A stretch of 35,635 bases of DNA from Phallusia fumigata (taxonomy: Eukaryota > Chordata > Ascidiacea > Phlebobranchia > Ascidiidae): the NCBI GenBank assembly GCA_008931825.1, contig QXVZ01028032.1, forward strand, positions 1 to 35,635, read 5' to 3'. Both the position numbers and the translations under genes were made by a program. Positions within the stretch are counted from its first letter, which is position 1, and each line of letters starts with the position of its first letter. Below, piece after piece: positions 1-13,524 of the stretch. The notes beneath the pieces are model-generated. The model was given only the letters and a program-made list of their open reading frames with translations. It was not told the DNA's origin and ran no database searches.

Positions 1-1117
1 TTTTCAAACGTTATTCGTGCTAAAATCCTGGGCTAAGTGCTAGATAGACAAGAAACTAAGGCTGCGACATATAGGTGGGCGAAATAACGAGGAAGCTATG
101 TTGCAAAATTTGGTTAGGGGAAACAACATGTAAACATTTGGTCAGGCGACTGTGAATAGTTTATAGTGCTAACGCCGTCGTTTGGAGTTAATAAAATATA
201 CTCGTTATCGACGTATCAGTTATTCAAGAAGCCTAACATGCAACCGGTATGTACTCGCATTTATTCTGTGGCCAGCTATTGCAATCAAAGTAACAGAGCT
301 CGTACGCGTTAATTCAATAACAATGCAGGCCGAAAGAAAGACGCCCGCGTTGCCGGCGCGCAGGCACCGATCGCCCGCCGCTATAGCGCGACAGCCCCGA
401 CCCCAAGAAGCTATTTGTCTAGAGGCGCCTTAGCTCTGGCCCAAGTCGTATAGGGACGTTTAATTGATAGTCTAGGGTAGCTTGGACTTTAGCGCATAAA
501 CCCGTAGAGCCAATATACATCTATAGGTTAGCGGATAAGCGGTTTGATTAGATATGACCCACAATAGGGGGTTACCAATCAGTTTTTTCATTGTTATCTC
601 GCTTTCATTAATTACTATTAACTGTTATTTTTTTATGACTATATATTTCTATTTAAATAAGCTGTTAATTGCAATTAAATACTGGATGGATTCTTACGCT
701 GAAATCTTCATAAAGCAACGTTGCAACAAACGGATTTAGCGTGTGATTTGGAATCGCGGAGATCCGAGGTTCTCAAGACAGCAGTCAGGAATATTACCAA
801 ATGACAACGCATACTAATGAAACATTTAATCGACTTTACCTAGCATTGCAAGCTTCCCTCATTTAAGCTTGTTGAGATAGAAACACGCATTGTTTAAATC
901 AACATATAGCGGTCCAAAATGCACTACAATGGGGACTTGCTGTTGAACATATCAAATGGTTTCCTACTTCTTTCAGATGATATATTTGAAATGCTACCAT
1001 TTCTACCTCGCTATGTGACGCATTTGCAAACTGCTCTATTGCTCACTAGTGGTTGAAAAGACTGGTCTAGGCGTCTGAGGCACTGCAACGTAATTTAAAC
1101 ACGAGGTTGCATTTAGG
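1..1117. other. No gene recognised
   Basis: The first 550 or so bases have few homopolymer runs and many CpG, with a GC-rich patch at about 325-430, unlike the rest of the window. The small open frames at 182-433 and 554-739 have no recognisable content. Confidence 0.5.
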
Positions 1118-1420
1118 GTTGCCAAGATGGCAGAGCAGTTGGCGCGACTGATTTGTGCGCGCAAGGCGGTCACTTGTGTTTTTCCTGAGCAAGAAATTAA
1201 AGCGGCATTGCTCCAACCCAGTTGACCCGATGCATTAATAAATTAGAATTTAAGCCACCAATTTTTGAAAACAAATGATCCAACGGAACTGCAATGGGAC
1301 AGGTAGCTTGACGGTGGGCTCATTATAAGTAGGATAAGAATGAAACAGAACTACAATGCCAGGTCCGCCTTCAAGATGTCCATTGACAGCATTGCCGCAG
1401 TTTCGAACTGAAAATTAAAG
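1118..1420 (+). repeat. tRNA-derived SINE-like repeat
   Basis: It starts with an A-box-like TGGCAGAGCAGTTGGCGCG, continues through TTGTGTTTTTCCTGAGCAA, and includes the 50-bp core GGAACTGCAATG..CAGGTAGCT..ACGGTGGGCTCATTATAAG at about 1279-1330. The 3' half aligns with 3235-3530. A second fragment of the core is at 1469-1520. Confidence 0.6.
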
Positions 1421-1720
1421 TCACCAACCTCAGAAAAAAGGAAAAAAAATCACATATAAAATGCTTAAAAGGAACTGCAATGCGGCAGGTAGCTCCACGG
1501 TGCACTTATTATGAGCATAACGCATTTAAAATTGTCCACCCGGGCTATAAACTAAAGTATCTGGTCTCTCCAAATAAAGCTTGCCTCTCGTTTTACACAA
1601 ATCAGTTAAGCCCAAAAAGTGACTGTTCAGTGACTATGAGGCGAGTAAAGAACTTGGAATAGCAACAAACACTTCTGTTTTCGACGTCCCCCTTTGCACT
1701 GGAGTTCAATTGTAAGTCGT

Positions 1721-1947
1721 TGGTTCTCTCTGCTTCCGGCCTCGTAATCGTATTGGCACGTTTCTGTTCAGCTGCCTACAATGAAATTCAAACTTGATCA
1801 GTAAAATACGCAAGTGGTAGTTGCTACCTGATNTGGTTCTCTCTGCTTCCGGCCTCGTAATCGCATTGGCACGTTCCTGTTCAGCTGCCTACAATGAAAT
1901 TCACAAACTTGATCAGTAAAATACGCAAGTGGTAGTTGCTACCTGAT
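1721..1947. other. Contig join at N1833 with duplicated flanks
   Basis: 1721-1832 recurs as 1834-1947 with several differences, including two single-base changes and a short indel. No gene here. The stretch 1948-2248 shows nothing recognisable. Confidence 0.85.
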
Positions 1948-2248
1948 ATATTGTTTTTGTCGTGCTTGATCAAAAGCCTTTTCACTTCCGAGTTAGAATA
2001 TTACTGCTGAGATTCGAGTGTCAAATCCAACACATTTGCCAAGTTTCTAATCAACACACAAAATAATAATTATCGTTAAGAATTGTTTTTGAAAACGTTT
2101 GTTAACGCAAGTTTGAAAAAGTGAATCAAAATAGCAAACCGCCATTACCTTTGTATTTCCAAACACACCAAGTGACCCAATTGTACCTATAAGATTTTAA
2201 TATGTTGCCGGTGTACTCTACGCCTGTTGTCAGAAGTATTTTATAAGA

Positions 2249-2640
2249 GTTGAGTTGAGTTGAGTTTATTTCGCTTGGTGAAAACATAACGACACACTTG
2301 CACTAAATCAATCACCAGGCCGGAGATAGCTGCGCAACGTTAAAACGTTATGGGACGCAAAAAATGCAAAGGTCACAATTGGTGGATCAAGGCTGAACGC
2401 ACTGCAGCTACACTGTCATTGCAAGGCGTTATGTGGCGGGGACTCACAAGAAAGTGTTTTTTTGGCACATTATGAAAAACACAGGGGGCGAAAGTTGGTG
2501 GGACCAGCCAAAGGGGCTCCTATACTGCCACTCGTTCTCGGGAAAGAGAGTGGACTTCGACGAGACAAAAAAACACCACAAAAAATCCTGTCGAATAGTT
2601 TCAAGACGCCAGGAATTGTCACTTGATATTTTGTCATTCA
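2249..2640 (-). repeat. 3' end of a non-LTR retroposon with (CTCAA)n tail
   Basis: On the minus strand the sequence ends ...GCGAAATAAA followed by ACTCAACTCAACTCAACTC, a poly(A)-type hexamer plus pentamer tail of the kind seen at LINE/SINE 3' ends. The upstream part includes CCAGCCAAAGGGGCTCC-type sequence on the plus strand. The start is not certain. Confidence 0.45.
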
Positions 2641-3214
2641 AGTACTAACAGAAATGTAGGCAGCTTTCGTTCACAACTTTTCTGCTCTGACATTAAGATA
2701 GGAAGAAACACGTGAAAATATTTGCAATCTGTTTTTTGAACTCCTAATTCATGTTAAACATAAACATTACGATTTTTAGGTGCGGAAATATATGTGAGGA
2801 GATTTTAGAAAAATAAATAATTACTGGCCGAAGAACAAATTTATAGTTAGATGACAAACAGTGACAGGCCACTAAACCGCTGTTTCAATTCTTGTTTTAC
2901 AAATTTACATGATTTAAAAAAGGTTTGACGACCCTAACTTTTTTTGAAATGTCACAAATTAAAATTTGCTGAGTCATTGAAATTTGCTTTGCTGTGTCAT
3001 CACTATCACACCACCTTAACCCATATGCGTTGGAAATCGAACGAAATTAAATTGACAATTGCAATTATGTGTAATGTATTCCATCTGGGTATAAGAAAAT
3101 GTCAATGAAATATGGCGCACCATATTTCTTTCGTATTTCTGAACTTGGATATAAAAGTCAGCATACGAGAATTTCATGCAAAAAATAATCTGCGGCAATA
3201 ACAACAGACTGTTT

Positions 3215-3530
3215 ACTTTACTCAATCTGCAAGATTGTGGGTTAAAATGTTGATCGCTTGTGTTTCTCTGAGCAAAATGTTAGGCAGCATTGCTTGTTGA
3301 AAACGATGAGTTAAATTTTAACTTTACATAATAATTTAAGCCAACAACTTCTAAAAGAAATAAAAATGATCCAATGGAGCTGCAATGAGGCAGGTAGCTC
3401 GACGGTGGGCTCACTATAAGCAATTAGTATTCGAGCGTTGTTCCACCCAACAAGTTTAAAATACCAGAACTACAACTTCAGGTATGCCTTCCAGATTTCC
3501 ATGGACAGTGTTGCACCAGTTTTGAACCTT
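3215..3530 (+). repeat. SINE-like repeat, second copy
   Basis: CTCAATCTGCAAGATTGTGG with a decayed B box (GGGTTAAAAT), then the same body and 50-bp core (3372-3425) as the 1118 copy. The haplotype copy is at about 5195-5511. Confidence 0.6.
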
Positions 3531-3794
3531 TGACAGCAGGATGTCTTACATGTTAAAATTCCATTACCTACCAGACAGTTCCACAAACTAGGTCTAGTAA
3601 TTGAACCGCTTTTTTTTTAGGACACTGGTCTTGAAAAACATTCAAACAAATAAATCAGACACACTTAAACTTTACACACGAAAAAAAATGATTCTGGTAA
3701 ATTGACCAGTTCAAATAGAATTTGCTGGTAACAATAGGCATGTAAAGATGCATGCAAACCCATAGGTTTTTTCTAACGAAGTTCGTAGAGCAAA

Positions 3795-3868
3795 CTGCAA
3801 AGTCATGCTAGTTGCAAGCGCTATGGTTAACCGCACTATGCTTGTCAGTTAACCCACTTTCACATACA
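3795..3868 (-). repeat. Single decayed 70-bp satellite unit in the ACAT1 3' flank
   Basis: AAGCGCTATGGTTAACCGCA followed by TTGTCAGTTAACCCACTTTC matches the reverse-oriented satellite unit with several changes. The haplotype copy is at about 5775-5846. Confidence 0.6.
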
Positions 3869-4044
3869 ACCAAGCAATAATTTTTTGCAGTTAATCTATA
3901 AATAAACCAAGATCAAGCAATGTACATAGATAGATGACAGGTATTTTAAAAAGTGTACACAGAAAAAGAAACCATTCAAAAAAGAATAAATTTCTTCCAA
4001 ACATGATAGCTAGGTAAAACCAACGCTAAATAAGTCAAAATGTT

Positions 4045-4437
<393 letters not shown>

Positions 4438-5194
4438 NTGGCACATTATGAAAAACACAGGGGGCGAAGGTTGGTGGGACCAGCCAAAGGGGCTCCTATA
4501 CTGCCACTCGTTCTTGGGAAAAGAGTGGGCTTCGACGAGACAAAAAACACCAAAATAAATCCTGTCGAATAGTTACAACACGCGAAGAAAGGTCACTTAA
4601 TATCTTGTCATTCAAGTACCAACAGAAATGGAGGCAGTTTCGTTCACAACTTTTCTGCTCTGACATTAAGATAAGAAACACGTGAAAATATTTGCAATCT
4701 GTTTTTTGAACTCCTAATTCATGTTAAACATAAACATTACGATTTTTAGGTACGGAAATATATGTGAGGAGATTTTAGAAAAATAAATAATTACTGGCCG
4801 AAGAACAAATTTATAGTTAGATGACAAACAGTGACACGCCACTAAACCGCTGTTTCAATTCTTGTTTTACAAATTTATGTAATTTAAAAAAAGTTTAACA
4901 ACCCTAACTTTTTTTTGAAATGTCACAAATTAAAATTTGCTGAGTCATTGAAATTCGCTTTGCTGTGTCATCACTATCACACCACCTTAACCATGCCTTA
5001 ACCCATATGCTTTGGTAATCGAACGAAATTGACAATTGCAATTATGTGTAATGTATTTCATCTGGGTACAAAAAAATGTCGATGAAATATGGCGCACCAT
5101 ATTTCTTTCGTATTTCTGAACTTGGATATAAGAGTCAGCATGCGAGAATTCCATGCAAAAAATAATCTGCGGCAATAACAACAGACTGTTTACA

Positions 5195-5511
5195 TTGCTC
5201 AATCTGCAAGATTGTGGGTTAAAATGTTGATCACTTGTGTTTCTCTGAGCAAAATGTTAGGCAGCGTTGCTCCGACCTTGTTGAACCCGATGAGTTGGAT
5301 TATAATTTAAACCAACAACTTCTAAAACAAATAAAAATGATCCAACGGAACTGCAATGAGACAGGTAGCTCGACGGTTGACTCATTATAAGCAATTAGTA
5401 TTCAAGCGTTGTTCCACCCAACAAGTTTAAAATAACAGAACTACAACTTCAGGTATGCCTTCCAGATTTCCATGGACAGTGTTGCACCAGTTTTGAACCT
5501 TTGACAGCAGG
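5195..5511 (+). repeat. SINE-like repeat, haplotype duplicate of 3215-3530
   Basis: Same insertion in the overlapping contig, slightly less decayed (it keeps TTGCTCCGACCTTGTTGAAC). Confidence 0.6.
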
Positions 5512-6022
5512 ATGTCTTATATGTTAAAATTCCATTACCTACCTGACAGCTTAACTCCACAAACTAGGTCTAGTAATTGAACCGCTTTTTATTTTTTCAG
5601 GACACTGGTCTTGAAAAACATTCAAACAAATAAATCAGACACACTTAAACTTTACACACACAAAAAAATGATTCTGGTAAATTGACCAGTTTAAATAGAA
5701 TTTGCTGGTAACAATAGGCATGTAATAGTTGCATGCAAACCCATAGGTTTTTTCTAACCAAGTTCATAGAGTAAACTGCAAAGTCATTGTTGCAAGCACT
5801 ATGGTTAACCGCACAATGCTTGTCAGTTAACCCACTTTCACATACAACCAAGCAATAATTTTTTGCAGTTAACCTATAAATAAACCAAGATCAAGCAATG
5901 TACATAGATAGATGACAGGTATTTTAAAAAGTGTACACAGAAAAAGAAACCATTCAAAAAAGAATAAATTTCTTCCAAACATGATAGCTAGGTAAAACCA
6001 ACGCTAAATAAGTCAAAATGTT

Positions 6023-8839
<2,817 letters not shown>

Positions 8840-9377
8840 TTTGAGGTAACTTTTTCACACTTCGGGATTTTGTTGAGTAAATTGACACACTTACACCTTA
8901 AATAAAAGTAATAAAATGTTAATAATGAAGATAAATTGACAAATTTGCGAAGAATCCATGTTGAAAAAGTCACACTTGCAAAACAAATTAACTCGTACAA
9001 TGACAAGACCATTAAAAGAACCAACGTCAATCGTAGGGACGAGGTAAGATATTATTTACTTTGAGGGGGAAATGGAAAAATAAACAACATTTGGTAAGAA
9101 ATTCCAAAAATTCTGTAACTTTTCTACAGCAGGTGTTTTGGATACACGTTTGACAGGCTTGAATTTTAGTTTACATTCGGATTGATCCTTTTTAAAAACA
9201 CTTCAAACAGCCAAAAGTTCGATGAGTTCTTTTTCAGTCGCACATCCTTTTAGTCAAGTGTTTAGTTTCATCTCAAACACAGTTTCGAGAGGTATACGGG
9301 AATTAACGTTTTCGAATGTTAAACTCCAGCTTTGTTTTTGCACGAAACAGTTTAGATTGTGCAGCATTGTGATTAAA
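8840..9377. promoter_or_regulatory. Shared 5' region between ACAT1 and the cysteine-rich gene
   Basis: This 538-bp interval separates two divergent start codons (8839 minus, 9378 plus), so it must hold the 5' UTRs and probably both promoters. I see no convincing TATA box or CRE palindrome. An open frame extends upstream of 9378 to 9222, but its N-terminal part does not look like a signal peptide. Confidence 0.5.
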
Positions 9378-10451
9378 ATGCACAGTAAACTGTTTATTCG
9401 GTTGCTGTTTTGGGCGGCATTCGCTTTTGTCAATGTACAAGCTTGTTGCTGCTATTTTTGCTGGGATTACGATTTTTATGGAGGACTGTTGAAGTACAAT
9501 CGAAAAAGTCATTCGCTGACACAACAATGCCCTTCTACAGGAAACTGCAAATATGGAGTCGATGAAAACAAAGGCCTAACAATTGCAGGTTTGGTTTTTA
9601 TTGTTTGTTTGATTTGTTTTTATCTTCAGTAAGCAGAATAACCCTAAACTTTATCCTTATCGGAAGTCGGAAATTGATTTGTTTTCGATCGTCAATTTGG
9701 TTTTATGGAGTTGGAACAATGCTTAAGTTTCTGTAAGTCAATTTCGAAAAGTCCAATAACCCTGATTTTTTTCGGCCTAGGTTATCAAATTTGCCCGGAA
9801 TGCCTGTTAGGCCCAAACCGGAAATGCGGAGACTGTGTCGGAAAATGCGGAACTGGATTAGTTTGCCAATACAAAGGAATCTTCCACGCAACCGGACGGT
9901 GCGTGGAAATAGCCGAGTTCAATTCGAGGAAAGAAGGCGAAATTTGCGGAACCTTCGAGGGAAAATGCGGAATGGGACTGAAATGTCGGATCGATCCGTT
10001 TTCCATGCTGGGTTTCTGCGGCAGCGGAAAGTGCGTCACGGATGACGAGTTTCGATCACGTGATGTTGGTGAAACCTGTGGCCCATTGATTGGAGATTGC
10101 AAGGACGGTTTGAAATGTAAATCCTGCTGGTTCTTCTCCATGTTGCCTTTTCGGGTTTGCAAACGAGCGAAAGTCAGTGACGTCATCGACCCTGATGACG
10201 TCACAAAAGCGGTTGGAAACGTCACTGAAATCCACGTCACAAGTGAGAGTACAACAAAAGTCGACACTGACGAAAAGTCGACTGGTGACGTCATTGAAGC
10301 AAAACTTGATGATGACGTCACACCTAATGACCAAAAGAATTCCATGACGTCGCGGGGTGACGCGGCAACAACGATTCATTTGCCGAACGGCGGAAAGTTT
10401 AAGAAACTCGAAAACGAGGATTACCTCGTTGTCTCGGACGGAACAAAGTAG
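9378..10451 (+). CDS. Secreted cysteine-rich protein with three IGFBP-like CG..GxC..GLxC repeats (allele 1)
   Basis: Exons are 9378-9588 and 9781-10451; the 192-bp intron has donor GTTTGG and acceptor CGGCCTAG, phase 1. The product is 293 residues. Residues 1-22 form a signal peptide ending VQA, followed by CCC. A Cys-rich region (residues 23-196) has three repeats starting at about Cys86, Cys126 and Cys170, each with a CG(x)nGxCxxGLxC core like the N-terminal half of IGFBP domains. The last 95 or so residues are acidic and Thr/Val-rich, encoded largely by TGACGTCA-type octamers. The intron is supported by the other allele: three indels fall in the 192 bp and none in the 671-bp exon 2. Start 9378 was chosen because it immediately precedes the signal peptide. 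I do not recognise the family; a growth-factor-binding, matrix or defence role would be a guess. A hAT MITE lies in the 3' UTR. Confidence 0.8.
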
Positions 10452-10500
10452 ATGACGTCATCGATAACTACGTCACACATTTTGAGGAATTACTTGTTAG

Positions 10501-11161
10501 GTGAATAGTAGGGATGGGCCAAAACTGCAAGTGTTCTGTTTGGTCGAGCACCAAGCATCTCACGTTAACGTGCGGTGCTCGGTCGGGCACGCTCGGTGTA
10601 TTGTGACGTCACAAACATTCCAATTTACACTGTAGTTTTTTACTTTTTCAAGGTCCCTTATCTAGCCACCAGGGCCGTATTTAAGCTCTAGAGGTCCCTT
10701 CTGCGTAACATGTGCGGCAAGCCAACGCTAAGTGAAACACCCATGTGTTTTTTGAGTAACAACAGCAACCAATTAAAAAGCACTTTAAAGTACGGGTGTT
10801 TCCACTCTGACGTTTTCAAGAACAGTCACTTTTATTATTGGGGACCTTTAAAAAACGTTCACCGCATAATTGTTAAACCGCAGCGGCAAGATCCATGTGA
10901 AAAAATTTGCAGCATTGTCACTTACAACTGACCGTTAACAAACCCGTTTGTGATTCGCCCATTATTGTGCAATAAGCAAGTAATCCATCCGTAGTGTAAT
11001 TGTGTGGTTTTAAATTTAGTTTAGAATAAATTCGAATTTATTTGTCTAATGCTCGCCCTAATTAATGCGACTGCTCGGTCGAACGCCGAGCATCAAAAAT
11101 TGCGGTGCTCGGTACCGAGTACTCGGGTTCTGGCTCGGTTCGGCCCATCCCTAGTGAATAG
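10501..11161. mobile_element. hAT-type MITE, copy 1, with 8-bp target duplication
   Basis: The element spans 10509-11153 (645 bp). It begins TAGGGATGGGCC and ends with the reverse complement GGCCCATCCCTA. Target duplications GTGAATAG flank it at 10501-10508 and 11154-11161. Eight-bp duplications with TAGGG-type ends are characteristic of hAT transposons. Subterminal DNA is packed with GCTCGGTGCTCGG-type motifs, as expected for transposase binding. No transposase frame is present; a short open stretch at 10710-10931 could be a decayed remnant. The other haplotype (12444-12470) has the unoccupied site. Confidence 0.9.
11025..11030 (+). promoter_or_regulatory. AATAAA inside MITE copy 1
   Basis: A poly(A) hexamer in sense with the cysteine-rich gene, 574 nt after its stop and upstream of the presumed native signal at 11242. 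MITE copy 2 has AATAGA at the matching place. Use is untested. Confidence 0.35.
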
Positions 11162-11241
11162 GGTGTATTAGGTTTCGGTTTCGTAGAATTGACGTGGCTT
11201 TAATTTGTGGTCGGCCCGGAATTCGGAACCGACGGAATTGA

Positions 11242-11247
11242 AATAAA
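11242..11247 (+). terminator. Candidate poly(A) signal, cysteine-rich gene allele 1
   Basis: AATAAA is followed by AAAA in a block conserved between both haplotypes (the equivalent is at 12527). It is 791 nt from the stop with the MITE, but only about 120 nt in the allele without it. Confidence 0.45.
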
Positions 11248-11483
11248 AAAGTCGGAACATTTTCTGCTTAGTTTATTTCCGCGAGGGGGCGTGGAAAAGT
11301 GCGGCGACGATTTTTTGCATTCGCGAATAAAAACTGCAAAAAGGGGACAAGAACAAAAGGGTCTATATAAATTTATGTGTACCTTCTGCGGAATGCGACA
11401 AGTTGTGACGTCACGGATAATGACGTAATAAATAGGGGCTTTTTCTTCGTCAGTGAGCAGCAAAACAAGCGAAAGGTTTTTAN

Positions 11484-12405
11484 TCTACAGGAAACTGCAA
11501 ATATGGAGTCGATGCAAACAAAGGCCTAACAATTGCAGGTTTAGTTTTTTATTGTTTGTTTGATTTGTTTTTATCTTCTGTAAGCAGGATAACCCTAAAC
11601 TTTATCCTTATCGGAAGTCGGAAAATTGATTTGTTTTCGAACGTCAATTTGGTTTCATGGAGTTGGAGCAATATGCTTAAGTTTCTGTAAGTCAATTTCG
11701 AAAAGTCCAATAACCCTGATTTTTATCCGCCTAGGTTATCAAATTTGCCCGGAATGCCTGTTAGGCCCAAACCAGAAATGCGGAGACTGTGTCGGAAAAT
11801 GCGGAACCGGATTAGTTTGCCAATACAAAGGAATCTTCCACGCAACCGGACGGTGCGTGGAAATAGCCGAGTTCAATTCGAGGAAAGAGGGCGAAATTTG
11901 CGGAACCTACGAGGGGAAATGCGGAATAGGACTGAAATGTCGGATCGATCCGTTTTCCATGCTGGGTTTCTGCGGCAGCGGAAAGTGCGTCACGGATGAC
12001 GCGTTTCGGTCACGTGATGAAGGTGAAACCTGTGGCCCATTGATTGGAGATTGCAAGGACGGTTTGAAATGTAAATCCTGCTGGTTCTTTTCCATGTTGC
12101 CTTTTCGGGTTTGCAAACGAGCGAAAGTCAGTGACGTCATCGACCCTGATGAAGTCACAAAAGCGGTTGGAAACGTCACCGAAATCCACGTCAAAACTGA
12201 GAGTACAACAAAAGTCGAGACTGACGAAAAGTCGACTGGTGACGTCATTGAAGCAAAACTGGATGATGACGTCACACCTGATGACCAAAAGAATCCAATG
12301 ACGTCGCGGGGTGACGTGGCAACAACGATTCATTTGCCGAACGGCGGAAAGTTTAAGAAACTCGAAAACGAGGATTACCTCGTTGTCTCGGACGGAACAA
12401 AGTAG
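11484..12405 (+). CDS. Cysteine-rich secreted protein, second allele, 5' truncated by N11483
   Basis: This is the same gene as 9378-10451 in the overlapping contig. It holds the end of exon 1 (11484-11538), the intron, and full exon 2 (11735-12405, also 671 nt). The signal-peptide part is missing only because the contig begins at the N. Against the first copy I count 12 amino-acid replacements in exon 2 (for example R to Q, F to Y, M to I, E to A, S to P), one more in exon 1 (E to A), and about seven synonymous changes. The alternative is a true tandem duplicate, but overlap at all seven N bases argues for alleles. Confidence 0.7.
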
Positions 12406-12526
12406 ATGACGCCATCGATAACTACGTCACACATTTTGAGGAATTACTTGTTAGGTGAATAAGGTGTATTAGGTTTCGTAGAGTTGACGTGGCTTTAATT
12501 TGTGGTCGGCCCGGAATTCGAATTGA

Positions 12527-12532
12527 AATAAA
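12527..12532 (+). terminator. Candidate poly(A) signal, cysteine-rich gene allele 2
   Basis: AATAAA lies 122 nt downstream of the stop at 12405, in the allele lacking the MITE. It is the counterpart of 11242-11247. Confidence 0.5.
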
Positions 12533-12650
12533 AAAGTCGGAACATTTTCTGCTTAGTTTATTTCCGCGAGGGGGCGTGGAAAAGTGCGGCGACGATTTTT
12601 TTGCATTCGCGAATAAAAACTGCAAAAAAAGGGACAAGAACAAAAGGGTC

Positions 12651-12726
12651 TATATAAATTTATGTGTACCTTCTGCGGAATGCGACAAGTGGTGACGTCA
12701 CGGATAATGACGTAATAAATAGGGTC
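12651..12726 (+). promoter_or_regulatory. Candidate promoter: TATA box plus CRE palindromes
   Basis: TATATAAAT at 12651 is followed by a TGACGTCA palindrome near 12694 and TGACGTAATAAATAGGG. The same arrangement is in the other haplotype (TATA at 11364-11370). It could drive the small frame at 12784. It could also be fortuitous, since TGACGTCA is common in this window. Confidence 0.35.
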
Positions 12727-12783
12727 TTTTTCTTCGTCAGTGAGCAGCAAAACAAGCGAAAGGTTTTTAACAAAGCAAAACTT

Positions 12784-13020
12784 ATGGACGGAATAAAGAC
12801 GTACGGTGACGTCACAGATGCGTCACTGAAAAGAAATTGTGACGTCATAAACGGTACCTGCCACGGGCGCGTGTACAAAATGTCGCTTGATGTACAGAAC
12901 GCAGTTTACAAAAGAAAACAAAGGCACGGAAAATTTATATTTACAAAAGTTGTGTCAAATTTTTACGCCACTTTGTTAAAAACGAGGATTTCTCTGTGTA
13001 TTGGAATCTGGCAAAAATAG
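12784..13020 (+). CDS. Possible small hypothetical protein (78 residues)
   Basis: The frame runs from an ATG at 12784 to a TAG at 13018-13020. It lies about 130 bp downstream of a TATA box and two CRE-like sites, with one tiny upstream frame at 12704. The protein is basic, contains KRKQRHGK around residues 43-50 and has no signal peptide or known domain. The N-terminal half is partly encoded by TGACGTCA octamers, which makes chance openness plausible. I do not recognise it. It could equally be part of a noncoding transcript or flank. Confidence 0.25.
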   Translation: MDGIKTYGDVTDASLKRNCDVINGTCHGRVYKMSLDVQNAVYKRKQRHGKFIFTKVVSNFYATLLKTRISLCIGIWQK

Positions 13021-13310
13021 TTGGTTCCCGTACAGGCGGAAAACAATTCATTGTGAACTAACTTGATTTTACAAAATGTGACGTAATATTTGCTACGAAC
13101 GTCTAACACTTGCACCGTGCTTTATACTTATAACGATACTTTGCCGCTAAAACAATTGCATCTGTAACGTAACATAACATGATTGTCCATATATAGGTCA
13201 TCACCCTGAGCTATGACGTCACAAAGCGCTAATTGACGTCATTACACCAAAGCGCTATTTTTGGTACAGTCGATAGAAATTCGACGAGCTGGACATTGGC
13301 AAAGATGTTG

Positions 13311-13427
13311 ATGACGTCATTTATTATTCCTTGTGACGTGACATGTTGCGTGACGTCATTTACGATTCCTTGTTACGTGACATTTTGCATGACGTCATTC
13401 ATGATTCTTTGTGACGTCACGTTTAGT
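13311..13427. repeat. 39-bp tandem repeat, three units, with CRE palindromes
   Basis: Units start at 13311, 13350 and 13389, exactly 39 bp apart. Each opens with TGACGTCATT and carries a second TGACGTGA/TGACGTCA-like site about 23 bp later. The block lies just beyond the FMNL 3' end. The period is a multiple of three, so it leaves a chance open frame. Confidence 0.85.
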
Positions 13428-13438
13428 ATGATGTTATG

Positions 13439-13444
13439 TTTATT
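13439..13444 (-). terminator. FMNL: Candidate poly(A) signal for FMNL
   Basis: The minus strand reads AATAAA here, about 80 nt past the FMNL stop codon (13527-13525). Another hexamer lies at 13325-13320 within the 39-bp repeats. Confidence 0.45.
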
Positions 13445-13524
13445 GTAACAAAGGATCGGTATTGATTCTGCATCCTGCATGTGCAACGTCATGATTAGAG
13501 TTGCAGCGTCATGGCTTGATGACG

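Noticed and set aside
9589-9629. A separate 41-bp intron in the cysteine-rich gene
   Set aside because: The CAG acceptor in copy 1 is CTG in copy 2, so the longer 9589-9780 intron is preferred.
9705-9780. ATG at 9705 as start of the cysteine-rich protein
   Set aside because: The second allele has a 2-bp shift just after it, so the frame is not kept, and it lacks a signal peptide.
9785-10345. 186-codon antisense open frame opposite the cysteine-rich exon
   Set aside because: Shadow of the coding strand; no motif, and the same region is clearly coding on the plus strand.
9378-12405. Tandem paralogous pair of cysteine-rich genes
   Set aside because: The second copy starts exactly after an N and shares its flanks with the first, like the other six joins. 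Alleles are simpler.
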